From: Gigantopelta aegis
Lineage: Eukaryota > Mollusca > Gastropoda > Neomphalida > Peltospiridae
Assembly (NCBI RefSeq): GCF_016097555.1
Contig: NC_054704.1
Span: 30,072,023-30,136,022, forward strand
DNA length: 64,000 nucleotides
Direction of reading: 5' to 3'
In this document: piece by piece, positions 21,499 through 32,211 of the stretch
Position numbering within the stretch: position 1 is the stretch's first letter
How the letters are laid out: every line of letters begins with the position of its first letter
Position numbers and translations under genes: made by a program
The notes under the pieces: generated by a model
The model's input: only the letters and a program-made list of their open reading frames with translations
What the model was told of the DNA's origin: nothing
Databases searched by the model: none

Positions 21499-22475
21499 TT
21501 ACATATAAAGGACAAGTACACGAGCAGTTTTGACAAAAAGGTTCTTTTCTTCATTAGCAGGTCTCTGAATAAATGTTTCAGCACAGTCAATAATACAGGT
21601 AGTACGAGCAAAATTCTCGAGGAACGATTCTAGATAGCATGCTCGCAGAGTTTCCTTTGGAGGCCAAACGATTAGATCTTTCAGTTTATCTGCAAGAAGT
21701 GGTATCCAGCTATTGAATATTTTGCATGCCAAACTTTTGGAAATTCCAAACCTACGAGCCAAATCATCAAATATTAAATTCAATTTAAGTCTCATTATAA
21801 CGAGCAAAATCTGGTCACTGGTTGTTATTCGGTATTCGAAAGGATTAATTTGAGTCATAATAGTTACTATTGCATCAAATATGTTTAGTAACACCAGTGT
21901 ATAGTAGGGCGTCTGAATCGGTCCGTCAACTATCTGCTGAAAAGCTTCCATCATCTAGTTTGCAATGCACTCCTTTTTCTTCTTGCACGGGGTGGGGAGT
22001 TTGGGTATATTTAGCCTGTGTGTCAATGTACTGCTTGCTATAGTAGTGTTCAACTCCCAAGAAATTGGATTCTTGCCACTGAGTTGAAGTTGTTAACTTA
22101 CAATGAGTTTCAGTGGAAGTGCACACATCTCTACATGTTTCGGTCGTAAACCCTGCATGTTTTATAGCAATATATTCCTTATGATATGTACTTACATACT
22201 GGTTGATGGCGTGAGAACAAGCTTCTTTTTTTTTCAACGGATTGCAATACATTTTTTAAAAATATTACGTCGACCTGTAGTTGGTGTCTTTTATATCCCA
22301 GATTTAACTGTGGAACTGGGTTCCTGTCTGTTGGTTTTCCGTCTACAAAATGACTAGAACATACAACTGTGTACTTTGGCAACAACTTTCTGTTGATTGC
22401 TTTAAGCCACTGCATTCTTATTTGGGGATTAGTTGGCAATTTATGAAATGTATATGGGACTAAGCAGGGACATTA
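21499..22475 (-). pseudogene. THAP-domain DDE transposase of the ISL2EU-like element, decayed
   Basis: On the minus strand, 22475-22240 reads as the later part of a THAP DNA-binding domain: TFHKLPTNPQIRMQWLKAIN, VCSSHFVDGKPT, NPVPQLNLGYKR. A frame change leads to a linker (22252-21926) and then MEAFQQIVDG through DQILLVIMRLKLNLIFDDLA and RFGISKSLACKIFNSWIP, the helix-turn-helix of DDE-superfamily endonucleases. CIIDCAETFIQRP carries the first catalytic Asp. Homology ends soon after near 21500, so the second Asp and Glu are missing. The THAP N-terminal CxxC pair is not in frame either. This is a dead transposase with at least two frame changes plus a truncation. Confidence 0.75.
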
Positions 22476-22490
22476 TGCATGCGTTAATCC

Positions 22491-23534
<1,044 letters not shown>

Positions 23535-23621
23535 CTTATTCAGTCATCCTAGAGGACCTAGGTAAACTGTAGGTTATTGTCTTTATTGTGATAGGTACCA
23601 GTATTAATTCTGTGTTACAAG

Positions 23622-23838
23622 GTTACTGAATGAGTAGTTAAGGGTTAATTAAAAATTAACCAGTTAGGAATAGAGTTGTAATTCCTTTATTAATTAAGTT
23701 CTCCTGGAAGCGTTTCTCAATTATCACACGTTATTGAACGAGTAGTAAGGGTTAATTAAAAATTAACCAGTTAGGAATAGAGTTGTAATTCCTTTATTAA
23801 TTAAGTTCTCCTGGAAGCGTTTCTCAATTATCACACGT
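23622..23838 (+). repeat. Two-copy tandem repeat, 108-bp period
   Basis: GGGTTAATTAAAAATTAACC, itself palindromic, begins each copy (23642 and about 23748). Both copies end at TTTCTCAATTATCACACG with almost no differences, so the duplication is recent. Confidence 0.9.
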
Positions 23839-23969
23839 GTGGATGTTGTGTCACGGTGAAGTGATTAGCATATTGTGTAAACTAGACACCTAGAGATTAA
23901 CTAATTAAGTGATCAGTTCTGGTTGTTATTATTTGTTGTTGTTAATTAGCTACTGCAACAAAGCGGTCC

Positions 23970-24436
23970 CCCCCACCTGGGGGGCTTGAATGCAAGCTGC
24001 TGGAGTTTCGCGTCGCGTACACTGGGTCATGGGCAACCGTGACTTTGGTGTACGGCGACTCGGACTCGCAGAAGAGGAAGGGAAGAGGACGGAGGAAGAA
24101 GAACTGTGCGCCAGGGGCGGCTCAGGGGGGAACAAAACTGGCGGCTCAACCGCCAGCGGCGGTCGCTTCTGCGTCACCACCCTCGGCTCGGCCCAAGACG
24201 AAAGGACCAGCTCATCCGGACCTGCCGTCAACATCGAAAGATGCTCTCAACGCGCGACCAGCCCGACAAGGCAAGGCCTCCACCTTCACAAGCACCGTTC
24301 CCCTCCGACTCGGAAGCCGTCTGGAAAGTTCAGATCAGGAAAATCAGGTCCGGCTTCCTGAAGTTCGTGCAGGGGGACACCTCGGATCCGGCATCACTGA
24401 TGGGCGGACTAGTGGAACCAGAGCTAAAACAACTGT
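23970..24436 (+). repeat. Unclassified protein-coding repeat, copy 2 (broken, 3'-truncated)
   Basis: Matches copies 1 and 3 from CACCTGGGGGGCT through CGCGTCGCGTACACTGGGTC, the basic stretch and the start of the C-terminal domain. It stops at GAGCTAAAACAACTG, where Tc1 sequence begins. A central part of the coding region is absent compared with copy 3. Confidence 0.75.
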
Positions 24437-25011
24437 TCATTGCGGCGTCTGTAAACACGTTGTCGTCCATCACGTCGCTGTGGTGATCTTGTGCTGCAGT
24501 TGTTATGCGAGGTCTTCCACTTCTGGGTCGGTCGTCAGCTGATTGAAACTGCTGGTACCTGTCTCAGAGACGTGAAATGTTGCTCTGATGGACGTTCATG
24601 TGGCGTGTGACTGCTGACTACGATTCACCTAACTGGAGGCGGCCTATTGCAATGTTTCGATTCGGCAGGCTTAGTCTTGGCATCGTATAACTTGTCTACG
24701 TCAAAATGGAAATGAGGCATCATTGCGAGCATTGCAGCTTTAAATACCCATCACTATCCCAATCTTTTCCCCGAGTTTCACGTGCATTCGCCAAAATCTG
24801 ACCATTTCACGCCGATTTCCTGCAATTGCCGCACAACGAGCTACAACGTGCGTTAAAATTTGTTTTAGGGTGCATTTAGGCATGTTGTCCCATTCAAGGA
24901 ACATTAACAAACATGGTCATTCAGCAATATTGTACAAAAAAACACGATATTTTGTCAAATCAAACACTTTTCTTCTTTCTTTATCACCTATGCGTTTCTT
25001 TTTTGACAGAG
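24437..25011 (-). mobile_element. Tc1-like transposon, 3'-truncated fragment
   Basis: On the minus strand the piece starts at 25011 with CTCTGTCAAAAAAGAAACGC, next to TA. After a leader it encodes a transposase N-terminus from about 24684: MPRLSLPNRNIAIGRLQLG, then RHMNVHQSNISRL and SADDRPRSGRPRITT. At least two in-frame stops interrupt this, and homology ends before any catalytic residue, at the junction with unclassified-repeat copy 2. It belongs to a different Tc1 lineage from the 12312 element. Confidence 0.8.
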
Positions 25012-25290
25012 TATATTATTTTCTAACAATTTCGGCCAGAGACAAGTTCTAGAACTTAGATCAAAAGGTTTTTGGAAATCTATAAAAGCGGAAAATAACT
25101 TCTTTTTTCTTGTCTTTAAAATTTCTCAGGGAATGTATATTAAATAGATGATCGGTGGTAGAGTAGCCTTTTTATTCAGTATATTATTTTCTTTAATAAA
25201 AGCATTTAATTGGTTATTTAAAATTGTGGTGAATAGTTTAGAGATGCAACAGAGCAACTTTATTGGTCTATAATTTTCAGATACTCCCAT
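25012..25290 (-). pseudogene. LINE reverse-transcriptase fragment
   Basis: The minus-strand translation gives SENYRPIKLLCCISKLFTT, ILNNQLNAFIKENNIL, KKKLFSAFIDFQK and then, after a frame change, RTCLWPKLLENNI. These match motifs 1, 2 and A of non-LTR reverse transcriptases, with the first catalytic Asp in FIDF. It is interrupted at 25011 by the Tc1 insertion, beyond which the LINE does not resume. Both ends are truncated. Confidence 0.8.
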
Positions 25291-26099
25291 TGTTTTTCAA
25301 GAGTGATACGTGTCACGTGACGTCACCAAAACTTTCATGCAATAAATTTGCGAAACAGACGAGCCTTTGACATTGACGGCGGTGTAAAACCCGTTTATTT
25401 AGGTTTATTTAATATTAAACACCATTTAATATAGTGCGTACAGTGCAAAATGGCTGTTGTGTATACATTTCCCTATGTGTAAGAAATAGTCTGCTTGTCT
25501 TTTCCTCATTTGTGTACTTTGTTTTTGGGAAGGTTTTCTTAATTCAAGTATTTTGATGTCAGGGTTCAATCGTATGCATATTCCTTAAAAACAAGACATA
25601 TGTAAATAGACAGGTTTATGGCGTAGTCCGGTTTAGGGTTTTTCACGATACCCATTTTATATTGGGTATATCCAGCCTTCACTACCTTCTATACAAAATA
25701 ATATTTTATTGAATTATTAATTTTAAAACTCGAAAAACTACGAAATGAAAATATGCAATATTGCTTACTTAACTTCAGTATATTCTCTTTTTTTTGACTA
25801 TTATAGTGGCACCATAGTTCAAGGTCATCAGCATTGTCTGTCATGTGGTGTTATCATTTTGACACATTCTGACCTCTTATTCAAGAGTAGGAAAGATACC
25901 CTCTTCTGACATTACCTGAAAACTATCTTTACCTTTTGGTCTTTTTGGTGACGCGTTCTACTCTCCTTAACTTACAGCCTGGCGTGAAACACTCTGTCTA
26001 CAATCTATAAAGGACATCACTTAATGAAGAACAGGAAGTGTCAAAGTAACTTAATGTTTGACAAATTTATGGCATTAGGTTTGCAAATTGAAGACCCCT
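25291..26099. other. AT-rich DNA, no gene
   Basis: No coding support. The block 25650-25790 recurs inverted at 31075-31222. Confidence 0.5.
25650..25790 (+). repeat. Dispersed repeat, inverted partner at 31075-31222
   Basis: TAATATTTTATTGAATTATT and neighbouring words, including TGAAAATATGCAATA, match the reverse complement of 31075-31222 over about 140 bases with moderate divergence. Confidence 0.7.
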
Positions 26100-26146
26100 C
26101 CACACGCACGCACGCACAGACACACACATACACACATAGCCAGACT

Positions 26147-26182
<36 letters not shown>
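26100..26182. repeat. (CA)n microsatellite
   Basis: Imperfect then perfect ACAC array leading into the telomere-like tract. Confidence 0.9.
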
Positions 26183-26188
<6 letters not shown>

Positions 26189-26213
26189 AAAATTTCCGCC
26201 CGGTTCCCCCTCT

Positions 26214-26241
26214 CCTAACCCTAACCCTAACCCTCACCCTA

Positions 26242-26273
<32 letters not shown>

Positions 26274-26281
26274 CCTAACCA
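26214..26281. repeat. Interstitial telomere-like repeat
   Basis: About eleven hexamers of CCCTAA and the variant CCCTCA in tandem. TTAGGG is the usual mollusc telomere unit, so this is an internal telomere-type tract; the variant CCCTCA dominates its middle. Confidence 0.85.
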
Positions 26282-27141
26282 TAAATTAACAAATACAGAC
26301 TCTCCGATCCGAGGACCATAAGAGCTCGCTTTGTTATGATTTTATATTGGGGGCTTCTACATTGGTGGCTTCTACATTGGTGGGACACACTGTGTGAGTC
26401 AATTTAACAGGCGGTGGGGAAAAGAGGTGTGATTGGAGGGGGGACTGGGAGTCTGTGTGATTAACGGTGAAACAAGTCTTATCACTCGTACTCGTGAAAG
26501 GACGTTAACAAACTGAAACGGAGCATATTGATCAAACACAAGTCACCTGCACGAGCTGCTATCAGTTATTCCATTGATTGTGGCATTTCCAGAATTTATA
26601 CAGCAGGGGCGTGTTCAGGCGGTCGAGCGCTCGCCGACAGTTTGACTGTTGCAATTCGTCTTCTATCAAATGACATGCATCTAAAGCCTATATCACATTA
26701 TACGACGCGACGCAACTCAACTCAACGGTTCAGTCGCGTCGTGTAGTGTGTATTGAAAAATCAGCCGTCGGCGACTGATTTTCAGTCGGCCCGACTGCAT
26801 TTGACACGACCGAACATGTTCAGTCGCAAACGACGGCCGTCGTATAGTGTGAACGGGGTCTACGACGCGACGCGACTGTCCGTCGTGTAGTGTGAACGGT
26901 TTACACGACGCTATACAACTGATGTCTACCGGTATCCAATGGAATATCTACATATCATCATGTGACATAAAAGTTACAATGGCGGAATTATTCTAGACAG
27001 AGGAATAGACCCCTTCGCAGTCTGTAGCATCACCTGAATAACTATGAAAACAGGCTGGGTGATGTAAACAAACAATTTTTGCCATTGATTAGCATGGGAT
27101 GTGAGATTTATTTTTCTTCTAAACTGAAGAACACAATTCAG

Positions 27142-27243
27142 AATGGTTCGCAACATTTGTTCTGTCTGTAATTGCGGTCACCAGAGGAGTCGTATAGTGG
27201 ACTGTACTGCTTTTTATACATTTTCTAAAGATATAACATTTTA
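27142..27243 (+). pseudogene. Possible THAP-domain start inside the TIR element
   Basis: A 33-codon ORF MVRNICSVCNCGHQRSR...AFYTFSKD has the opening pattern of a THAP finger: CxxC close to the initiator Met, then an aromatic and F(P/S)KD. The remaining zinc ligands are not found downstream, so it is a fragment, or a first exon whose partner is lost. The match is short and may be chance. Confidence 0.3.
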
Positions 27244-27533
27244 GGCCTATTGAGGTTGGTATTTAAGCCGTGTTGAACAGTATTATTAAAACATTATTTT
27301 AAGCGTCCATGGAAACCATAACGGAATTCTGATAAATATATATTTCATGTTGTCATTTTTCGAAACCATCAGATTTGAAAAGAAGATGTTATATGGGTGC
27401 AGAACGCGCCCGCATTTCCCCCGTTATTTTTCTCTGGCTGAGAATGTTGTACTAGAACGCCTGAAAGTCAAACTTTTGTGGAGGGAGCATGCTTCAAATT
27501 CTCTATAGCCCCCAGATTTCCATCAAATGTAAT

Positions 27534-27573
27534 CCCCCCCCCCCCCCCCCCCCCCCCCCCACCCCACCCCCCT
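27534..27573. repeat. Poly(C)-rich run
   Basis: About 27 C's followed by CACCCC-type sequence. Confidence 0.9.
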
Positions 27574-28424
27574 ACAAATACTCTCCTCGGACTCTGGGTG
27601 GAACCTTCTTATTCCAGAACATTGCTAATAAACAGAAAGCATCTGAGGGAGAAGGCAGCTATTAAATGGCAGGTCACGTAATAAATATATATTAATTATA
27701 TATATGTATTTAAATACCGTAAGTCATGTTATGTGTAACTCGTTACTTATTCCGTAGTCTCATCTCTCAGATTAAGTGGACCCTCGTACAAGGGTCCGTT
27801 CATGAATTAGGCAATGTAACATTCTAGTCGGGAGGGGAAGGGATTTCATGGGGTGTTACGAAACATGGGAATGGAGGAGGTGTTTGTCAAGAGTTATATA
27901 TCATGTTTTAAAAATAATTTTAGCATATTTATTTATAAATGAAAATGCAGCGAATCATTGCTGTTGTGTTTTATAACTGATGATTTTCTATTCAGTGGTA
28001 TTATTAACAAACAAATATAAATACAAAATCTTATAATATTAGTGAAAATATGTCTTTTGGGAGAGGTTATGTTTTGAATGTTACATAATTTTCGAGTAGT
28101 GGCCTTAGCGTTACAGAAGGTCACACGATTATGGGAGGAGGTCGTCTGAAAGGGGGCTTTTAAAAATACTTTTTACTGCTAGTGAATAGTTGCAGGTTCT
28201 TAATACTTGGATATATCTCGAGTGGTGAATTTAAAGCATTTTAAAAGTACTGTATTGTCTCATGAATGAAATACATCACTGGTCTGCATGATCAGAAGAA
28301 AATTAGTCCTGTCAGAAGATGTCAACAATTGGATGTGCCAGTAATATATTAATTGTCCCTCCTATTATTGTCAGATTCCTGCCACTCACTTCAGGTGCCT
28401 GGGACCGACTCTCTCTCCCATCCC

Positions 28425-28441
28425 TCCCCCCCCCCCCCCCC

Positions 28442-28520
<79 letters not shown>

Positions 28521-28647
28521 TTCCTTCCTCTCTCTCGCTTTCTCTCTCTCTCCCTCTCTGTCTCTTTCTCTCTCTCTCTCTCTCTCTCCCTTCCTCTCTG
28601 TCTCTCTCTCTCCCTTCCTCTGTCTCTGTCTCTGTCTCTGTCTGTCT

Positions 28648-28740
<93 letters not shown>
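28425..28740. repeat. Compound microsatellite: poly(C), (CT)n, (CA)n
   Basis: A poly(C) run (to 28452), a long CT array interrupted by CTTC/CTGT words, then CA repeats. The long ORFs on both strands here are translations of this array and are not genes. Confidence 0.95.
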
Positions 28741-28741
<1 letters not shown>

Positions 28742-29150
28742 ATGTAAATTGTACATTATTTCGATTTGAAACAGATACAGATACATGTGTAAATGAATTG
28801 TCGCTGGGGACTGGCATCAATAATGTATAACAAAACACCATTCACATGTACCATGCCACTCTAGGCGATGTCGTTTTAACATCATCATATCAACTACGGC
28901 AGTCTGAGTCCTCTAGTGTCTTGTTGGGCCCAGTTGAGTTGAGTCGCGTCGTATAGTGTGAACGGATTTCAGACACGACCGATGGGTCAGCGATCGTGGC
29001 CCACGACGCGACGCGACCGTCCAGTTGAGTCGCGTCGTATAATGTGATCTAGGCTTAATGTGAGCCTAAAAAAAAACTAGTCTCGCTAGCGACCACGGTC
29101 TGTTGACCTCCTGACCACGCCTCGAATATATGTGTATGGTCCCTATCAAA

Positions 29151-29260
29151 AACAATCTGATTAAAATTGGCTCTACTGGTCTACCAATAGATCTAACAAC
29201 ATTGCGTTGACTCCCATGTCCAGGTGACATTTCATCTATAAATAACAATTTAAATATCGA
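29151..29260 (+). repeat. MITE fragment (GATTAAAATTAGCTC family)
   Basis: CAATCTGATTAAAATTGGCT, then GATCTAACAACA and CATGTCCAGGTGACATTTCA match the left part of the intact copy at 40643. Confidence 0.6.
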
Positions 29261-29533
29261 CAAATTACACCTTTTATTGCGTTATTCGGGCGAGACTATT
29301 TATGCGGAGGGGGAGGGGGGGGGGGAGTGCAGTAATAAACTCTGGATTGTATACTAGTGTAAACAGATTGGGTTGGGGTTTTTCGTCTTGAAACGAATTT
29401 TATATAAAATTTTATATTGAAATTAGTTTTCGGCATACTTCGTAATTCACCCGAATCATTTCGTATACCCTCGGCATAATCCCGAATGTTTTCAAATTCT
29501 TTTCAAATCATTGGACTTCCAAGCTAACTTGCG

Positions 29534-30469
29534 ATGAGGACAGACGTCTCGCCATGTACTCTCGAGTTACCCTCCCCCCCCCCCCCCCCCCCCACACACC
29601 TGGGGGGACTCTTACTGAGTTACGAGAAGCTACTTGAGTATCGCGTCACGTACACAGGGTCACGGGCTTCCGTGACTTTGATGTACGGCGACGCGATTGT
29701 ACAGAAGAAGAGGAGATGGAGGAAGAGGAAAAGCGCGCCAGGAACGGCACGGGGTGGGGGACCAAAACTGGCGGCTCAACCGCCAGCGGCGGTCCCTTCT
29801 GCGACGCCGCCCCCAGCCCAGCTTGAGTCGAGGAAACCAGCTACGCCGGAACCGTCGACCACCGAGAGGGACAGACTCAACACCGCGGTGTGTGAGACGC
29901 CCCGTAAAGGCCCTCCATCGCCGACCACTACGTGGCCCAGACAGAACTGGCCGGTATCCCCGGTACTGCCAGTCGTAAAGTCACCGGCCCGATCAGCCGC
30001 CCTTGGAAAGAGGAAGGCCGTCGCTCAGCCGAGCGACCAAACGGACAAGGCCCGGCCTCCTCCAACACCCGCACCGTCCCCCTCCGACTCGGAAGCCGTC
30101 TGGAAAGTTCAGATCGGGAAAATCAGGTCCGGCTTCCTGAAGTTCGTGCAGGGGGACACCTCGGATCCGGCATCACTGATGGGCGGACTAGTGACACCAG
30201 AGCTAAAACAACTGCCTGATGGAAGCGCTTACGAGCTACACACCATCAAAACTACAGCCGACAAGACGGGGTTGGTACTAACTCAGCGCCGAGAAGGAGT
30301 CTACCGACAAGCGGTCCTGGTTAGAGAGATGGATAGCCACACCATCCACAGGATCGTCAAGGCCCTTTTCGGCAACGACTACCGGAGTGTCATAACCATC
30401 CTCGCCGACCAGAGATGGAAGCACTTCATCCCCGCCTTTGTCGGTTCTCCGCTCATCGGTTCGCCGTAG
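29534..30469 (+). CDS. 311-residue protein of the unclassified repeat
   Basis: I do not recognise the family. The frame is uninterrupted from ATG 29534, 20 bases inside the unit, to TAG 30467-30469. A later start is possible, because similarity to the other copies begins near LLEYRVTYTGSRAS (about residue 34). Architecture: a poly(C)-encoded proline run near the N-terminus; a strongly basic patch KKRRWRKRK (about residues 58-66); a Pro/Ser/Thr-rich linker to about residue 190; and a compact C-terminal segment, about 195-311, containing WKVQIGKIRSGFLKFVQGD, GGLVTPELKQLPDGSAYELH, HTIHRIVKALFG and SVITILADQRWKHF. The C-terminal segment is best conserved among the three copies. A basic, disordered N-part plus a compact C-domain suggests nucleic-acid binding, as in LINE ORF1 proteins, but I see no zinc knuckle, RRM or coiled coil. 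Confidence 0.6.
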   Translation: MRTDVSPCTLELPSPPPPPPTHLGGLLLSYEKLLEYRVTYTGSRASVTLMYGDAIVQKKRRWRKRKSAPGTARGGGPKLAAQPPAAVPSATPPPAQLESRKPATPEPSTTERDRLNTAVCETPRKGPPSPTTTWPRQNWPVSPVLPVVKSPARSAALGKRKAVAQPSDQTDKARPPPTPAPSPSDSEAVWKVQIGKIRSGFLKFVQGDTSDPASLMGGLVTPELKQLPDGSAYELHTIKTTADKTGLVLTQRREGVYRQAVLVREMDSHTIHRIVKALFGNDYRSVITILADQRWKHFIPAFVGSPLIGSP

Positions 30470-30696
30470 GCCAACCGACACACCCTAACGGCCTTAACGA
30501 GGCCAAAATTTTATATCGAAATTACTTTTTTTTAAAAATATTATTAAATAGTCCAATCCTCTCTTCTTTCTCTTATTTATTTTTGGCTTGTAATTTTTTA
30601 TTTTTTAAAAATTTATTCTATTAACTTTTTACTAACTGCTATTTTCAAAATTCTGCCCATTTTCAACACTACCCCCTCCACCCACCCCGCACCCAC

Positions 30697-30747
30697 CCCA
30701 TCCCAAGTCAGGCCACCGATATTATCGGAGGTCGGACTCGGGATGGG
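30697..30747 (+). other. 3'-UTR hairpin of the unclassified repeat
   Basis: CCCATCCC pairs with GGGATGGG. Continuing inward, AGTC/GACT, GGCC/GGTC and CCGA/TCGG pair around a five-base loop (TATTA), giving about 20 pairs with few mismatches. A stem of this kind near the 3' end is what reverse transcriptases of several non-LTR clades recognise. Confidence 0.75.
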
Positions 30748-31074
30748 CGTGTTCGAAACCCTAGTGGTATATGGGCACGTTAAACTAGTTATCATCATCA
30801 TCAAATTACTGGCGTGGTTTTGCAAGTAAGGTTTTGATTGGTCGAATGAAAGGTCAACTGGACATGAGCTCCAACGGGGTGCTGTTAGATCCACAGGTAA
30901 TAGTAATTAACCAGTGGAGCTAATTTTAATTAGATTGTATCAAAACCAAATTAGAAATATCGCGTTTCACTAAGCTTTTAACGTTCGGTTGAGGGTGGGA
31001 CTGCTTCGATTGATACTCACAACTCATTATCGTCAACCGTACCTTAATTCATACAATGTTTTGTCATATATTTA

Positions 31075-31222
31075 GAATATGTAATTTTAAAGTTTAAAAA
31101 AGCAGTATTGCATATTTTCAGTTCGTGTTTTCTTTTTTAGTTTTAAAACTAATAATTCAATAAAATATTATTTCGTATAGAAAGTCGGGAAGGTTGAATA
31201 TATCTAGTATAAAAGGGGTCGG
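31075..31222 (-). repeat. Dispersed repeat, inverted partner of 25650-25790
   Basis: See the partner entry. The two copies bracket about 5.3 kb that includes the TIR element and the unclassified unit. Confidence 0.7.
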
Positions 31223-31825
31223 GGTGTAACCTAATGGGAGCTGCTGTAATATCTGGTACGGATCTATGGTGTAGTTTGTTGGCCTCGATAAACAACATTC
31301 AGCTTATACAAGCAAAAACGTAATTGTTTCACCAAAAATATCGAGGAAGCCCAACATCCGAGTCCGCATTGGACTGATCGCCCTCTGTGGACACATGTTT
31401 AACTCGGCATTTTAAAAGATCAAAGTCTTTACAAGATAGGATTTCCAGTTTCAGCACATGTTATTTTAAAAAATAAAAATAAATTACTATTAATGTCTAA
31501 TTTCACACTGCCTAGATATATTACATATTTAAGAATCAGTTGTATGATATAACAAGTCAATCACCACGTATAAAGAAATTAATTTAAATCGTGTAAATTA
31601 TGAATTATAGGCCGTAACATATTTTTTCTCAGTGCTACCTTTTATTCCAACTCTATTCCGAACAATGTACAGTAGATACTGCCAAGATCAAGCTGACTGT
31701 ATTAAGCCAGCAAAGTGGAATCGCATATTTTCGATATAACGATATTTTTACAACACCCCTGGTTTCGCTTAAAATTGTTTTACTGAGTTTTGTAGATACT
31801 CAAACATGTTTCAAGCACAAGCTAT
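31223..31825. other. AT-rich DNA, no gene
   Basis: No ORFs of note and no repeat recognised. Confidence 0.5.
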
Positions 31826-31829
31826 TTAA

Positions 31830-32211
31830 AGGGACATTCCCGAGTTCGCTGCATTGTAAAATGTTTCCGACTAATAAAATATTTTTACGATTAAACTTAC
31901 ATATTAAATATATTTTCTTGTTTAGAATATTAGTGTCTGTATATTCAATGTGTTTCTGGTCGTCTTAATATTTGTAAGAAGCCCAAAATGGATTTTGTCT
32001 TCAAATAATTTCGTACGTACGAAAACATATTTTTTAGGAAATATAATGAAAATTAACCTAGTACAAATATTAGAACGATCAGAAACACGTTTAATATGCA
32101 GCCACTAATATTCTAAACAAGAAAATATATTTAATATGTAAGTTTAATCGTAGAAATATTTTATTAGTCGATAACATCTTAAAACATTGCGGCAAACACA
32201 GGAATGTCCCT
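31830..32211. mobile_element. TTAA-flanked MITE, 382 bp
   Basis: Ends AGGGACATTCC / GGAATGTCCCT are inverted repeats flanked by TTAA (31826-31829 and 32212-32215). The inverted similarity extends inward through AAACTTACATATTAAATATA and TTTCTTGTTTAGAATATTAG, so it can fold almost completely. TTAA duplication points to piggyBac or Kolobok-type mobilisation. Confidence 0.85.

Larger units (their letters stand above)
20285..22490. mobile_element. ISL2EU-like DNA transposon (PIF/Harbinger-related), decayed
   Basis: Two convergent coding regions, a YqaJ-type nuclease (+) and a THAP/HTH/DDE transposase (-), are the diagnostic gene pair of ISL2EU elements. I could not find terminal inverted repeats or the expected 2-bp target duplication, so the limits given are those of the coding sequence. 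The left side runs into a CA microsatellite. Confidence 0.7.
26685..29055. mobile_element. 2.37-kb TIR element, Harbinger-like (TAA target duplication)
   Basis: The left end AGCCTATATCACATTATACG and the right end, read on the minus strand, AGCCTAGATCACATTATACG are inverted repeats, each flanked by TAA (26682-26684 and 29056-29058). Subterminal copies of GTCGTATAGTGTGAACGG occur near both ends. The interior holds a possible THAP start (27142), a poly(C) run (27534-27560) and a 300-bp CT array. The TSD and a possible THAP start favour PIF/Harbinger kin. The interior has no intact transposase, so it is non-autonomous. Confidence 0.7.
29515..30800 (+). mobile_element. Unclassified non-LTR-like unit, copy 3 (complete insertion)
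   Basis: The unit is 1,286 bp, bounded by the imperfect 12-bp target-site duplication described for the host MITE. It contains a single long ORF, an AT-rich 3' UTR, a large hairpin at 30697-30747 and a terminal (ATC)n microsatellite. It has no terminal inverted repeats and no LTRs. A variable-length target duplication, a simple-repeat 3' end and a 3' hairpin are features of non-LTR retrotransposition (CR1, I and R2-like groups). No reverse transcriptase or endonuclease is present, so it would have to be mobilised in trans. The class assignment is inference. Confidence 0.6.
29398..30937 (-). repeat. MITE split by the unclassified repeat insertion
   Basis: The two halves, 29398-29514 and 30801-30937, together match the minus strand of the uninterrupted copy at 40643-40834. 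The break falls at TCAAATCATTGG / TCAAATTACTGG, a 12-bp duplicated target with two differences. This pins the ends of the inserted unit at 29515 and 30800. Confidence 0.8.

Noticed and set aside
28319-28786. Long ORFs on both strands rich in Ser-Leu or Arg-Glu
   Set aside because: They are translations of the CT/GA microsatellite. The same applies to ORFs at 7147-7738, 45844-46241, 48367-48656 and 56707-57086.
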